A stretch of DNA of 64,000 nucleotides from contig NZ_NFJQ01000002.1 of the NCBI RefSeq assembly GCF_002159945.1, positions 248,001 to 312,000 of the forward strand, written 5' to 3'. Numbering within the stretch: the first letter of the stretch is position 1; the number at the start of each line of letters is the position of its first letter. A program made the position numbers and the translations under genes. This document shows positions 18,722-27,249 of the stretch, in pieces. This DNA is from Cloacibacillus sp. An23. GTDB taxonomy: Bacteria; Synergistota; Synergistia; Synergistales; Synergistaceae. The notes under the pieces are model-generated. The model saw only the letters and a program-made list of their open reading frames with translations, ran no database searches and was not told where the DNA came from.

Positions 18722-19039
18722 ATGATTAAGAACATGGAGATGGACAGGGAGAGACTGCGCGAAGTGCTTACGCTGTCGCGCATCGGACTGCCCGAAGAGA
18801 AGTACCAGGAAGTCCTTGACCGCGTCAACGAGATACTGAGAATGTGCGATAAGATGCAGGAGCTGGCGGGCGAGGACGTGCCGCCGTTCGAGTGGGACGT
18901 GAAGAAGGCTCCGGCGCGCCGCCGCGACGAGCCCGTGAAATGGGACGGGCGCGACGCCTTTTTGGCGCAGGCGCCGGTGCGCGACGGCGATTTCTTCCGC
19001 GTGCCGCGTATAATCGCGCTCGAAGACGAGGAGGAGTAG
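18722..19039 (+). CDS. gatC: Asp/Glu-tRNA amidotransferase subunit C
   Basis: 105 aa; ATG 18722 after AAGGGGG. GatC is the small subunit that wraps and stabilises GatA in the GatCAB amidotransferase, which converts Glu-tRNAGln (and Asp-tRNAAsn) to Gln-tRNAGln (Asn-tRNAAsn). The family pattern is visible: VLTLSRIGLPEEKYQEVLDR then EILRMCDKMQEL and the extended C-terminus RRDEPVKWDGRDAFLAQAPVR, matching DxV..SL..E..L.NAP. gatA follows after 3 bp, gatB after another 12 bp. Confidence 0.93.
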   Translation: MIKNMEMDRERLREVLTLSRIGLPEEKYQEVLDRVNEILRMCDKMQELAGEDVPPFEWDVKKAPARRRDEPVKWDGRDAFLAQAPVRDGDFFRVPRIIALEDEEE

Positions 19040-19042
19040 CGC

Positions 19043-20506
19043 ATGGAATTTTATAAAATGTCCGCGCGCGAGATAGCAGAAGGCGTGAAGTCGAAGCGCT
19101 TCACCGCCGAGTCGGTCGCGCGCGAGTCGATAGAACGCATAAAGACGCTGGACAAAAAATACAACTCAGTCGTGACGCTCTGCGAGGATGAGGCTCTCGC
19201 CGCCGCGCGCAGAATCGACGAAGCCGTGGCCCGCGGCGAAGACCCGGGGCCGCTCGCGGGCGTCCCGTTCGCCGTAAAGGACAATTTCTGCACGAACGGC
19301 ATAGAGACCACCTGCTGCAGCAACATGCTCAAAGGCTGGGTGCCTCAGTACGACGCGACCGCAGTCAAAAATATGAAGGAGGCCGGAGCCGTCCTCGTCG
19401 GAAAGACGAACATGGACGAGTTCGCGATGGGCAGCACGACCGAAAGCTCGATATTCGGCCCGACGCTCAACCCGCGCGACACGGAGCGCGTCCCCGGCGG
19501 AAGCTCTGGCGGCAGCGCCGCCGTCGTAGCCGCGGGACTTGTGCCCGTAGCGCTCGGCAGCGACACAGGCGGCTCGGTGCGCCAGCCGGCGGCCTTCTGC
19601 GGCGTGCAGGGCATGAAGCCCTCGTACGGACAGATAAGCCGCTACGGCATCGTCGCCTACGCCTCGTCGCTCGACCAGGTCGGGCCGATAGCGCGCAACG
19701 TCGGCGACCTCGCCGTGATGATGGACGTGCTCGCGAAGGAAGACCCGAACGACTCGACCTGCGACGCATACGAGCGCCCGTCCTTCAGCGGCGCGCTTGA
19801 CGGAGCGTCGCTCGCCGGCAAAAAGGTCGCCGTGCTCACTGGCTACGACAAAAACAGCATTGACGCGCCTCTCGCCGCGGCGATAGACAGGGCCGTCGAA
19901 ATCTGCCGCGAGGCCGGGGCGGAGATAATCGAGGCGGCTTTGCCGATAACGATGGAGCACACCGTCGCCTGCTATTACATGGTCGCGCTCGGAGACGCCA
20001 GTTCCAAGCTCGCCTGCTACGACGGGATGCGCTACGGACATCACGCCGACGGACGGAACCTCTCCGAAATGTATAAAAAGAGCCGCATGGAGGGCTTCGG
20101 CGAAGAGGTGAGCAAGCGCATACTCGTCGGCACCTGCATACTCACGCGCGGCTACTACGAAAACTATTTCGTCCCCGCCACGAAGGTGCGCCAGCTCATC
20201 TCCGACGAGTTCAAAGAGCTCTTCCGCACGGCGGATTTCCTGATATGCCCGATAACGCCGGTGCTCGCATACAAGCGCGGCCTCAGCGAAACCGACCCCG
20301 TAAGGATGTACCTCGGCGACGTCTTTACTACGATAGCGAACCTCGCCGGGCTCCCGAGCATGAGCCTCAACCTCAGCTTCACGCCGGAAGGGCTGCCGGC
20401 GAACGTGCAGATACTTGCGCCGCGCTTCGGCGACGCGGAGCTCCTGGCCTGCGCCTCAGTCATAGAAAAAGCCGCCGGAGAGCCAGCGCCCGTCGAAACG
20501 GAATAG
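19043..20506 (+). CDS. gatA: Asp/Glu-tRNA amidotransferase subunit A
   Basis: 487 aa. This is the amidase subunit that releases ammonia from glutamine for GatB. The complete amidase-signature catalytic triad is present: K79 (GVPFAVKDNF), S154 (PGGSSGGSAA) and S178 (SDTGGSVRQPA), at the same residue numbers as the well-studied Staphylococcus enzyme. QGMKPSYGQISRYG and LDQVGPIARNV follow. The gene is between gatC and gatB and probably translationally linked to both. Confidence 0.97.
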   Translation: MEFYKMSAREIAEGVKSKRFTAESVARESIERIKTLDKKYNSVVTLCEDEALAAARRIDEAVARGEDPGPLAGVPFAVKDNFCTNGIETTCCSNMLKGWVPQYDATAVKNMKEAGAVLVGKTNMDEFAMGSTTESSIFGPTLNPRDTERVPGGSSGGSAAVVAAGLVPVALGSDTGGSVRQPAAFCGVQGMKPSYGQISRYGIVAYASSLDQVGPIARNVGDLAVMMDVLAKEDPNDSTCDAYERPSFSGALDGASLAGKKVAVLTGYDKNSIDAPLAAAIDRAVEICREAGAEIIEAALPITMEHTVACYYMVALGDASSKLACYDGMRYGHHADGRNLSEMYKKSRMEGFGEEVSKRILVGTCILTRGYYENYFVPATKVRQLISDEFKELFRTADFLICPITPVLAYKRGLSETDPVRMYLGDVFTTIANLAGLPSMSLNLSFTPEGLPANVQILAPRFGDAELLACASVIEKAAGEPAPVETE

Positions 20507-20518
20507 GAGGTCAACGAG

Positions 20519-21976
20519 ATGAAAAGAAAAGTCGTCATAGGACTTGAAATACACCTTCAGCTCAAAACGAAGACGAAGCTCTTCTGCGGCTGCTCGACGG
20601 ACTACATCGGCGCGACCCCGAACACGAACGTCTGCCCGATATGCCTCGCCGTGCCCGGCACGCTGCCGGTGATCAACGACCACGCGGTCGACCTCGCCGT
20701 GAAGATGGGGCTCGGCCTCCACTGCGAGATACAGGACGGCACGCGCTTCCACCGCAAACACTATTTCTACGCCGACCTTCCGAAAGCCTACCAGATAACG
20801 CAGTACGAGCACGCCATAGCGCAGGGTGGATACCTCGACGTGATAGCCGAGGGCAAGCCGAAGCGGATACGCCTCGACCACCTGCACCTCGAAGAGGATG
20901 CCGGCAAGCTGGTACACCCGACCGCCGACGGTAGGCTTTCGGGCGCGGCCTATTCGCTCGTCGACTACAACCGCGGCGGGATGCCGCTCTCCGAGATAGT
21001 CTCGATGCCGGACATGAACTCGCCCGCCGAGGCGATAGCCTACGTCACGCAGATACGCCAGCTCGCGCGCTATCTCGACGTGTCGGACGGCGAGATGGAA
21101 TCCGGCTCGCTGCGCGTCGACGTCAACGTATCGCTCTGCAACCCCGACGGCTCGTTCGGCACGCGCGTCGAGCTGAAGAACATAAACTCGCTGAAGTCGA
21201 TAGAGCGCGCGCTCGAATACGAGATAGCGCGCCAGAACCGCGTGCTCGACGAGGGCGGCGCGCTCGTGCAGGAGACGCGTCTCTGGGACGACGCGGCGGG
21301 CGTCACGCGCTCGATGCGCAGCAAAGAAGGGGCCCGCGACTACCGCTACTACGTCGAGATGGACCTCGCGCCGATAGACGCGAAGCCGGACTATGTGGAA
21401 CGCATACGCGCCTCGCTGCCCGAAATGCCGTGGGACAAACGCGACCGCTTCATGGAGCAGTACGGCCTCTCGCTCGAGGAAAGCCAGCAAATCACAGAAC
21501 AGCGCGAGATGGCCGACTACTACGAAGAGATGGTCAAGGCCGGAGCGCCCGCCGCGAAGGCAGCGAACTGGGCCCGCATGGAGGTGCAGCGCATACTCCA
21601 CGAAGAGCAGCTCGACATCACGAAATTCCCGATCCCGGCAAAAGAGCTCGGCACGCTCATAGCAAAGGTGGAGAAGCGCGAACTCTCCAATACTCAGGCG
21701 AAGGATGTGCTCGCCGCGATGTTCGGCGAAAAACTCACGCTCGAAGAGGCGATGAAGAAATGCGGCGCTTCGGGCGGACGCATGACGGGCGACGCGCTCG
21801 CCGCCGTCATCGACAAAGTCTTCGCCGCGCAGCCGGAAGCGGTCGAAACGATCAGAAAAGGCGCGGACAAGAAGGGCGCGAAGGCGAAATTCCTTCAGGG
21901 GCTCGTAATGCGCGAAACGCGCGGAAGCGCAGACCCTGCGGAAGTCGCGAAGACGATAGCCGAAAAACTGGGATAG
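20519..21976 (+). CDS. gatB: Asp/Glu-tRNA amidotransferase subunit B
   Basis: 485 aa; ATG 20519 after AGGAGG. GatB binds the misacylated tRNA, phosphorylates its side chain with ATP and transfers ammonia. It begins with the signature VVIGLEIHLQL, a zinc-binding set of cysteines (FCGCS, CPICLAVPG), then the kinase-like cradle motif FHRKHYFYADLPKAYQITQY. The C-terminal helical and YqeY-like tail domain spans about residues 330-485. A strong terminator lies 25 bp downstream, ending the operon that starts at miaB. Confidence 0.97.
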   Translation: MKRKVVIGLEIHLQLKTKTKLFCGCSTDYIGATPNTNVCPICLAVPGTLPVINDHAVDLAVKMGLGLHCEIQDGTRFHRKHYFYADLPKAYQITQYEHAIAQGGYLDVIAEGKPKRIRLDHLHLEEDAGKLVHPTADGRLSGAAYSLVDYNRGGMPLSEIVSMPDMNSPAEAIAYVTQIRQLARYLDVSDGEMESGSLRVDVNVSLCNPDGSFGTRVELKNINSLKSIERALEYEIARQNRVLDEGGALVQETRLWDDAAGVTRSMRSKEGARDYRYYVEMDLAPIDAKPDYVERIRASLPEMPWDKRDRFMEQYGLSLEESQQITEQREMADYYEEMVKAGAPAAKAANWARMEVQRILHEEQLDITKFPIPAKELGTLIAKVEKRELSNTQAKDVLAAMFGEKLTLEEAMKKCGASGGRMTGDALAAVIDKVFAAQPEAVETIRKGADKKGAKAKFLQGLVMRETRGSADPAEVAKTIAEKLG

Positions 21977-22001
21977 TCCCGCGCGTTTTATAAAAATCAC
22001 T

Positions 22002-22046
22002 GACGGAGCCGGACGGACACGCAGAATCCGCGGCTCCGTCCGTTTT
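22002..22046 (+). terminator. Terminator after gatB
   Basis: GACGGAGCCG (22002-22011) pairs with CGGCTCCGTC (22031-22040), followed within 2 nt by TTTTT. It ends the miaB-gatB operon. Confidence 0.88.
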
Positions 22047-22075
22047 TATCCGCCGGCGGACGCGGCGCTTCCGCG

Positions 22076-22975
22076 CTATATGCGGCGCCGTGTTTCCTTA
22101 AAAATGTCCTCCTTCAGCTCGCGCAGAAAAGCGTCGAGCAGCTCGCCGCCGTGCGCGGCCCTGTGGTAGACGCCGAACGAAAGCGGCTCGGCATCTTCAA
22201 ACGGGACGCTCGTGATTTCGAGAGTCTTCGGCAGAGAGAGGTCGGGCAGCACCGAGACGCCGAAACCGGCGTCGACGAGGACGACGATCGCCTCGCCCGA
22301 GTCGCAGAAATAAAACTCCGACGGCGCGCGTCCTCCCATCAGCGCGCCCTGCGTCTGCGCGATAAGCGGCGATGTGCGCGACGGCGTGAACATCACGAGT
22401 TTTTCGCTGCGAAGGTCGTCTGCCGTGACGCGGCCGAGCCGCGCGAGCGGATGGTCTTTCCTGCACACGCAGACGACCGGGACTTTGCCTAGCTCTTCAT
22501 AAGCTGCGGAGATTTTCATGGAATCCGATTCGCGAAAGCTGACTACAGCGTCGAGGCCGCCTTCCTCCAGCATTCTGTAAATACGGAGAAACGGCACGAC
22601 CTGAAGGCGCGGATGGAAATTCGGAAAGGCCGCGGCGAGCTTGCCGAGAGCGCCCGTGAGCAGGAAAAGACACGGATAATTGTAGCAGCCGATCGAAAGA
22701 GTCTGAATTTCGCCGTAAGCGGCGTGCTCGAAACGCTTTACGGCCCGCTCGTAAATTTCCGACATCTGCCTCGCGTCGTTGAAAAAGCTCTTGCCCTCTT
22801 CCGTCAGCCTCACGGCGCGCGTCGTCCGCGTAAAAAGCCTCGCGTTCAGCTCTTTCTCGAGCGCGTGTATCTGCTGCGTCACCGCCGGCTGCGTCACGTG
22901 GAGCTGTTCGGCCGCCCGCGCGAAGCTCAGATTCTCGGCCACTGCCAGAAAACAGTTTATCTGAAAAATATTCAT
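22076..22975 (-). CDS. LysR-family transcriptional regulator
   Basis: 299 aa; ATG 22975 after GGAGGG. Residues 1-60 are the LysR winged HTH (MNIFQINCFLAVAENLSFAR, then AAEQLHVTQPAVTQQIHALE, LFTRTTRAVRLTEEG). The rest is a two-lobed co-inducer domain. Length is typical. It is divergent from a MATE transporter gene with a 152-bp gap; LysR proteins commonly regulate their divergent neighbour and themselves. The inducer cannot be told from sequence. Confidence 0.93.
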   Translation of the reverse strand: MNIFQINCFLAVAENLSFARAAEQLHVTQPAVTQQIHALEKELNARLFTRTTRAVRLTEEGKSFFNDARQMSEIYERAVKRFEHAAYGEIQTLSIGCYNYPCLFLLTGALGKLAAAFPNFHPRLQVVPFLRIYRMLEEGGLDAVVSFRESDSMKISAAYEELGKVPVVCVCRKDHPLARLGRVTADDLRSEKLVMFTPSRTSPLIAQTQGALMGGRAPSEFYFCDSGEAIVVLVDAGFGVSVLPDLSLPKTLEITSVPFEDAEPLSFGVYHRAAHGGELLDAFLRELKEDIFKETRRRI

Positions 22976-22999
22976 CTCACGCAGCCCTCCAAAAGATTA

Positions 23000-23014
23000 A
23001 TAACGTTTGCTTAT
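23000..23014. promoter_or_regulatory. Candidate LysR-type binding site
   Basis: ATAA-N7-TTAT dyad (23000-23014), containing a T-N11-A core, 25 bp upstream of the lysR-type start in the divergent interval. It has the symmetry expected of a LysR recognition site. Confidence 0.45.
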
Positions 23015-23034
23015 CAATAATAACATACGCTAAA

Positions 23035-23062
23035 TTCACCGCGCAGGGTAAATCCATATAAT
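23035..23062 (+). promoter_or_regulatory. Promoter of the MATE transporter gene
   Basis: TTCACC (23035-23040), 16-bp spacer, perfect -10 TATAAT (23057-23062), 65 bp upstream of the likely start. The weak -35 fits activation by the divergent LysR regulator. Confidence 0.5.
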
Positions 23063-23127
23063 AGTCGGTGCGGCCCGCGCTTCGGGCGTCCGCCGCAAAT
23101 CTGATAAAAAGCGAGTGGAACATCTTA

Positions 23128-24504
23128 ATGTTTAACGACAAAACGGAAAAGAGGAAATCGTTCACTGAGGGGCCGGTCGCGCCGTCGCTCGTAAGATTCG
23201 CGCTGCCCGTGCTCGGCGCGCTAATACTTCAGGCCGCCTACGGGGCTGTAGACCTGCTCGTAGTCGGTTGGTTCGGCGACGCGTCGAGCATTTCTGCGGT
23301 CGGTACGGCGAGCGCCTTCATGCAGCTCGTCACATTCGTCGTCTCCGGCTTCGCGATGGGGATAACGGTAGTCGTCGGGCATCATCTCGGAGAAGGCCGC
23401 GGCGACCTCGCCGGAAGAGCGATCGGCACGTCGCTGCTGCTTTTCACGGCCCTCGGCATCGTCCTGACAGCGGCGCTCGAGCTTTTCGCCGGCGACATAG
23501 CCTCGCTGCTGAGGGTGCCTCCGGAATCGCACGCTAAGGCCGTAGCCTATCTGCGGATATGCTGCGGCGGCCTGCTTGTCATAATTTTCTACAACGTGAT
23601 AAGCGCCGTCATGCGCGGCGCGGGCGACGCGAACCTTCCGCTGCTCTTCGTGGGGATAGCCTGCGTCGTGAACGTGATAGGCGACCTCCTGCTCACGGGG
23701 CTGCTCGGCATGGATGTCGCGGGTGTCGCCTCAGCCACGGTCTTCGCGCAGCTCGTGTCGGTTGCAGCGTCGCTCGCCGTGCTGCGCAGCAGAAAACTGC
23801 CGTTCCGCTTCTCGCGCGAATATCTGTGCATAGACGCGGCGGAGCTGAGACGGATCATGCGCGTCGGTGTTCCTATAGCGATACAGGAGACTACGGTTCA
23901 GCTTTCCTTCCTGGTTCTCAACATGATAGTGAACGGCATGGGGCTGCTTCCTTCCGCCGGCTACGGAGTGGCGCAGAAAGTCGTCGCGGTAATAATGCTC
24001 GTGCCGTCGTCTATCATGCAGACCCTATCGGCCTTCGTAGCGCAGAACATCGGCGCCGGGCGCGCGGACAGGGCGGCGCAGGGCTTCCGCGCTTCCGCCG
24101 CCATAGGCTGCGGTTTCGGTTTCTTCATGTTCTGCGCCGGGTTCTTTTTCGGGGACGCGCTCTCGTCGGTCTTCACAGGCGACGCCGGAGTAATAGTGCG
24201 CAGCGCTGATTACCTGCGTGGCTTTTCGCCGGAATGTGTGCTTACCTGCGTGCTTTTCAGCGCCATCGGATATTTCAACGGCTGCGGCGTCAGCATGCCA
24301 GTCATGGCGCAGGGCATTACCTCCGCGCTCTTCGTCCGCATCCCGCTGAGCCTCTTCATGGCCGGTCTCCCCGGAGCCTCCCTATCGCTGGTCGGCCTGG
24401 CCGCACCTCTCACCTCGCTCTACGGCATAGCCTTTTTCGCTCTATGCCGCTTATGGATGATGAGAGGGCGCAGAAGAGGCTCCGCATCTCACTGCAATAA
24501 TTAA
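23128..24504 (+). CDS. MATE-family efflux transporter
   Basis: 458 aa from ATG 23128; the frame is open back to a GTG at 23068, but that codon lies 6 nt from the -10 hexamer. Twelve membrane helices in two homologous halves are visible. The first begins GPVAPSLVRFALPVLGALIL, with VDLLVVGWFGDASSISAVG in helix 2; the second half begins with RIMRVGVPIAIQETTVQLSF. These are the standard signatures of MATE (NorM/DinF-like) antiporters that expel cationic drugs or metabolites with Na+ or H+. The DinF-versus-NorM branch and substrate are undetermined. Regulation by the divergent LysR protein is likely. Confidence 0.92.
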   Translation: MFNDKTEKRKSFTEGPVAPSLVRFALPVLGALILQAAYGAVDLLVVGWFGDASSISAVGTASAFMQLVTFVVSGFAMGITVVVGHHLGEGRGDLAGRAIGTSLLLFTALGIVLTAALELFAGDIASLLRVPPESHAKAVAYLRICCGGLLVIIFYNVISAVMRGAGDANLPLLFVGIACVVNVIGDLLLTGLLGMDVAGVASATVFAQLVSVAASLAVLRSRKLPFRFSREYLCIDAAELRRIMRVGVPIAIQETTVQLSFLVLNMIVNGMGLLPSAGYGVAQKVVAVIMLVPSSIMQTLSAFVAQNIGAGRADRAAQGFRASAAIGCGFGFFMFCAGFFFGDALSSVFTGDAGVIVRSADYLRGFSPECVLTCVLFSAIGYFNGCGVSMPVMAQGITSALFVRIPLSLFMAGLPGASLSLVGLAAPLTSLYGIAFFALCRLWMMRGRRRGSASHCNN

Positions 24505-24782
24505 AATATCTATTTGAGCCTCGCGCGAACGATTGCAAAAGGCGCGTATAAATACGCCATCGGTTGATATCTAACCTGAAGCCTGCATACTGTGCTCAAA
24601 GAAAGGACTCTGTTCAAATACGCGGAATTTATTTCGAAACGTGCAGTTCTCATCTTATCCCTCATAAGTCTAGCTGTTCTTTGCTGGCAGGCAAGGAACT
24701 GTAGGCGAATACATCATGATTCAGCCTGTTTATTAAAAATCTTACCTGGGTGCATTCGATTAGGTTTACAAGTTTTCAAAAG
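24505..24782. other. Non-coding stretch with a small palindromic hairpin
   Basis: Lower in GC than its neighbours. GCGTAT-AA-ATACGC (24543-24556) is a possible weak terminator for the MATE gene but lacks a T-run. No gene with a credible ribosome-binding site was found. Confidence 0.4.
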
Positions 24783-25009
24783 TCAGCCGGACCGTATTTC
24801 GGACTCGACGGCTGTGGCAAGGGACTTACCGGTTTGCGTCAATCGATACAGAAGCGGCGGAAACACGGCAAAAAACGCGGCGTTGTGATATTCGTGCAAA
24901 GGGGTGTTGCTGCGTTAATTTCACAAACAACCTTCCAGCCATACGGTTGTTTCAACGCAATCATCTGGGCGCTTATATACGAGCCGCGCATTGCTTTATC
25001 TCGTTTCTT
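24783..25009 (-). pseudogene. Remnant of an HxlR/MarR-like winged-helix regulator
   Basis: Two minus-strand frames carry fragments resembling an HxlR regulator. One reads LRSYVKKRDKAMRGSYISAQ (about 25,020-24,960), like the helix pair ahead of the GIS-x-KML recognition helix. The other reads AVFPPLLYRLTQTGKSLATA and ends at the TGA at 24783, like the wing motif EVPPRVEYxLTxxGxSL. They are joined by a frame change, and no start with ribosome-binding site is seen. The similarity is by eye and short, so other winged-helix families are possible. Confidence 0.4.
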
Positions 25010-25037
25010 GACGTAACTCCTTAATGCAAGTATTATC
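25009..25037 (+). promoter_or_regulatory. Near-consensus promoter of the EF-G-like gene
   Basis: TTGACG (25009-25014), exactly 17 bp, TATTAT (25032-25037); 61 bp upstream of the EF-G-like start. It overlaps the 5' part of the decayed regulator on the other strand. Confidence 0.7.
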
Positions 25038-25098
25038 AGTGAGTCATAAATGAACAAGTTATACCTAATGCTTCATAGCACAAGAAGGAGTGAAAGTA

Positions 25099-27186
25099 AT
25101 GGGGACACGCAAACCTGAAGACATCCGCAGCATCGCGCTCATTTCACATGGAGGTGCGGGGAAGACCACGCTGAACGAGGCGTTTTTGTTCGACGCCGGG
25201 CTTATAAGCCGCATGGGAAGGGTCGAGGACAAGAACACGGTTTCTGACTTCGATTCCGAGGAACAGAAGCGCGGTATTTCCATCAGCACCTCTCTCTCGA
25301 CCGTTCCGTATAAGGACAAAACTTTTTATATTCTGGATACTCCCGGCTTTGCCGACTTTGTAGGAGAACAGCGCTGCGCGATGCGCGTCGCCGACGGTGC
25401 GCTCGTCCTCGTTAACGCTACTTCCGGCGTCGAAGTACAGACCCACAACGTCTGGGAATTTGCTGAGACATTCGAGACGCCGGCGATTTTCTTCATCAGC
25501 AAACTTGACAGAGAAAATACCGACTTTGACAACGTCGTGGCAGATATACAGGAAAACATTTCAGACAAGGCCGTACCGCTCTATCTGCCGGTAGGCAGCC
25601 AGCAGAATTTCAAGGGCCTCGTCAACGTTCTTACCGGAAAGGCCTATATGTATAAGGGCGACGGAAGCAAGGAGTTCACCGAGGGAGAGGCTCCCGCCGA
25701 CATGGCGGACGCGATAGCTTCGGCGCGCGAGACTCTTATCGAGCGCGCGGTTGAAGCCGACGACGAGCTTATGATGCGCTATCTCGACGGCGAAGAACTT
25801 TCGATAGATGAGCTTCTCGGCGTGCTGCGCAAGGCCGTATGCGCGCGCGCGCTGTTCCCGATAATACCTGGGTCGGGCACGCTCAACATCGGCGTCGTCC
25901 AGCTCATGGACATGATAAGCGATTATATGCCGTCTCCGAAGGATATGCTTCACCGTGCCGCGCTCAACGGCGACGAGGTCGTCAACATCCCGCCCGACGA
26001 AAACGCTAAATTCCTCGCCTTTGTCTTCAAGGTCATGGTCGACCCGTATGTTGGAAAGCTTTCGTTCGTCAAGGTCTTCTCCGGCAAGCTCACCAGCGAC
26101 CAGACTGTCTACAACGTCAACGAAGAGACGGAAGAGCGCATCAGCACCTTCCGCTTCATGCGCGGCAAGGACAGCACTGAGGGCAAGGAGATAATCCTCG
26201 GAGATATAGTGGCTATTCCGAAGCTTGAGAGCACCATTGCCGGCGATACGCTTGGGATGAAGGGCGAGACGCTCAAGTTCCGCCCGATAAAGTTCCCGAA
26301 GCCGGTCTACAGCGTAGCCGTCTTCCCGAAGAGCCGCGCCGATGAAGACAAGCTCGGAAACGCCATCACCAAGATGCTCAAGGAAGACCGCACGCTTTCG
26401 TATGAGAAGAATCCCGAGACCAACGACGCCGTGCTTTCCGGCATGGGCGACATGCACCTCGATATCGTACTCTCTAAGATAAAGGAGCGCTACAAGGTCG
26501 ACCTCGAGACGCGCACGCCGAAGGTGCCGTACCGCGAGACGATAAAGAAAAAGGCGAGCGCTCAGGGCAAGCACAAGAAGCAGTCCGGCGGACGCGGCCA
26601 GTACGGCGACGTATGGTTCGAGCTTGCGCCGCTCGATAAGAACGCCGGCATCGAATTTATAGACAGGATAGTCGGCGGCGCGGTTCCGAAGAACTATATC
26701 CCGGCCGCTGAAAAAGGTCTCCGCGAGGCCGCTGCGCGCGGATACCTCGCCGGTTATCCAGCGACGGACTTCTCCTGCGCTATATTCGACGGCTCGTATC
26801 ACGACGTGGACTCGTCGGAAATGGCCTTCAAGATCGCCGCTTCGATAGCCTTCAAGAAATGCATGGAGCAGGCGAACCCGGTGCTCATGGAGCCTGTCAT
26901 GAACGTCGAAGTCACGGTTCCCGAGGACTGCCTCGGCGACGTAATGGGCGATTTCAACAGCCGCCGCGGGCGTATAATGGGCATAGACAGCGAAGGAAAA
27001 CTTCAGATAGTCAAGGCTCAGTGCCCGCTCTCCGAGATGTTCCGCTACGCGATAATCCTTCGTTCGATGACCTCTGGGCGCGGCTCCTTCTCGATGGAGT
27101 ACAGCCACTACGAAGAGGTTCCTGGCGACATCGCGAAGAAGGTAATCGAGCAGGCCGCACAGGAACGCAAGGACGAAGAAGAATAA
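25099..27186 (+). CDS. Elongation factor G-like GTPase (EF-G paralogue)
   Basis: 695 aa from ATG 25099, 8 nt after AAGGAG; the in-frame GTG at 25090 overlaps that site. Five-domain EF-G architecture: G domain with G1 SHGGAGKTTL (canonical EF-G has AHIDAGKTT), G2 RGISISTS, G3 DTPGFADF, G4 SKLDREN; then domain II, domain III, domain IV (QSGGRGQYGDVWFELAP) and domain V (LGDVMGDFNSRRGRIMGID). The altered G1 and lack of a str-operon context place it in the EF-G-like (FusA2/EF-G II) group, whose role is less defined than that of canonical EF-G. It is monocistronic, with its own strong promoter and terminator. Confidence 0.9.
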   Translation: MGTRKPEDIRSIALISHGGAGKTTLNEAFLFDAGLISRMGRVEDKNTVSDFDSEEQKRGISISTSLSTVPYKDKTFYILDTPGFADFVGEQRCAMRVADGALVLVNATSGVEVQTHNVWEFAETFETPAIFFISKLDRENTDFDNVVADIQENISDKAVPLYLPVGSQQNFKGLVNVLTGKAYMYKGDGSKEFTEGEAPADMADAIASARETLIERAVEADDELMMRYLDGEELSIDELLGVLRKAVCARALFPIIPGSGTLNIGVVQLMDMISDYMPSPKDMLHRAALNGDEVVNIPPDENAKFLAFVFKVMVDPYVGKLSFVKVFSGKLTSDQTVYNVNEETEERISTFRFMRGKDSTEGKEIILGDIVAIPKLESTIAGDTLGMKGETLKFRPIKFPKPVYSVAVFPKSRADEDKLGNAITKMLKEDRTLSYEKNPETNDAVLSGMGDMHLDIVLSKIKERYKVDLETRTPKVPYRETIKKKASAQGKHKKQSGGRGQYGDVWFELAPLDKNAGIEFIDRIVGGAVPKNYIPAAEKGLREAAARGYLAGYPATDFSCAIFDGSYHDVDSSEMAFKIAASIAFKKCMEQANPVLMEPVMNVEVTVPEDCLGDVMGDFNSRRGRIMGIDSEGKLQIVKAQCPLSEMFRYAIILRSMTSGRGSFSMEYSHYEEVPGDIAKKVIEQAAQERKDEEE

Positions 27187-27207
27187 TATTTTTGCCGAAT
27201 CTGCATG

Positions 27208-27235
27208 GGCGCCCTCTTTTGAGGGCGCCTTTTTT
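27208..27235 (+). terminator. Terminator after the EF-G-like gene
   Basis: GGCGCCCTC-TTTT-GAGGGCGCC (27208-27229) followed by TTTTTT. It is 21 bp after the stop codon. Confidence 0.95.
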
Positions 27236-27249
27236 GAAGGATGAGAGGA

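Noticed and set aside
20456-22000. 514-codon minus-strand ORF opposite gatB
   Set aside because: Antisense shadow of a highly conserved gene in GC-rich DNA; no start signal and very biased composition.
24592-24888. 98-codon plus-strand ORF in the gap before the EF-G-like gene
   Set aside because: No RBS, no recognisable domain, and it overlaps the better-supported regulator remnant on the other strand.
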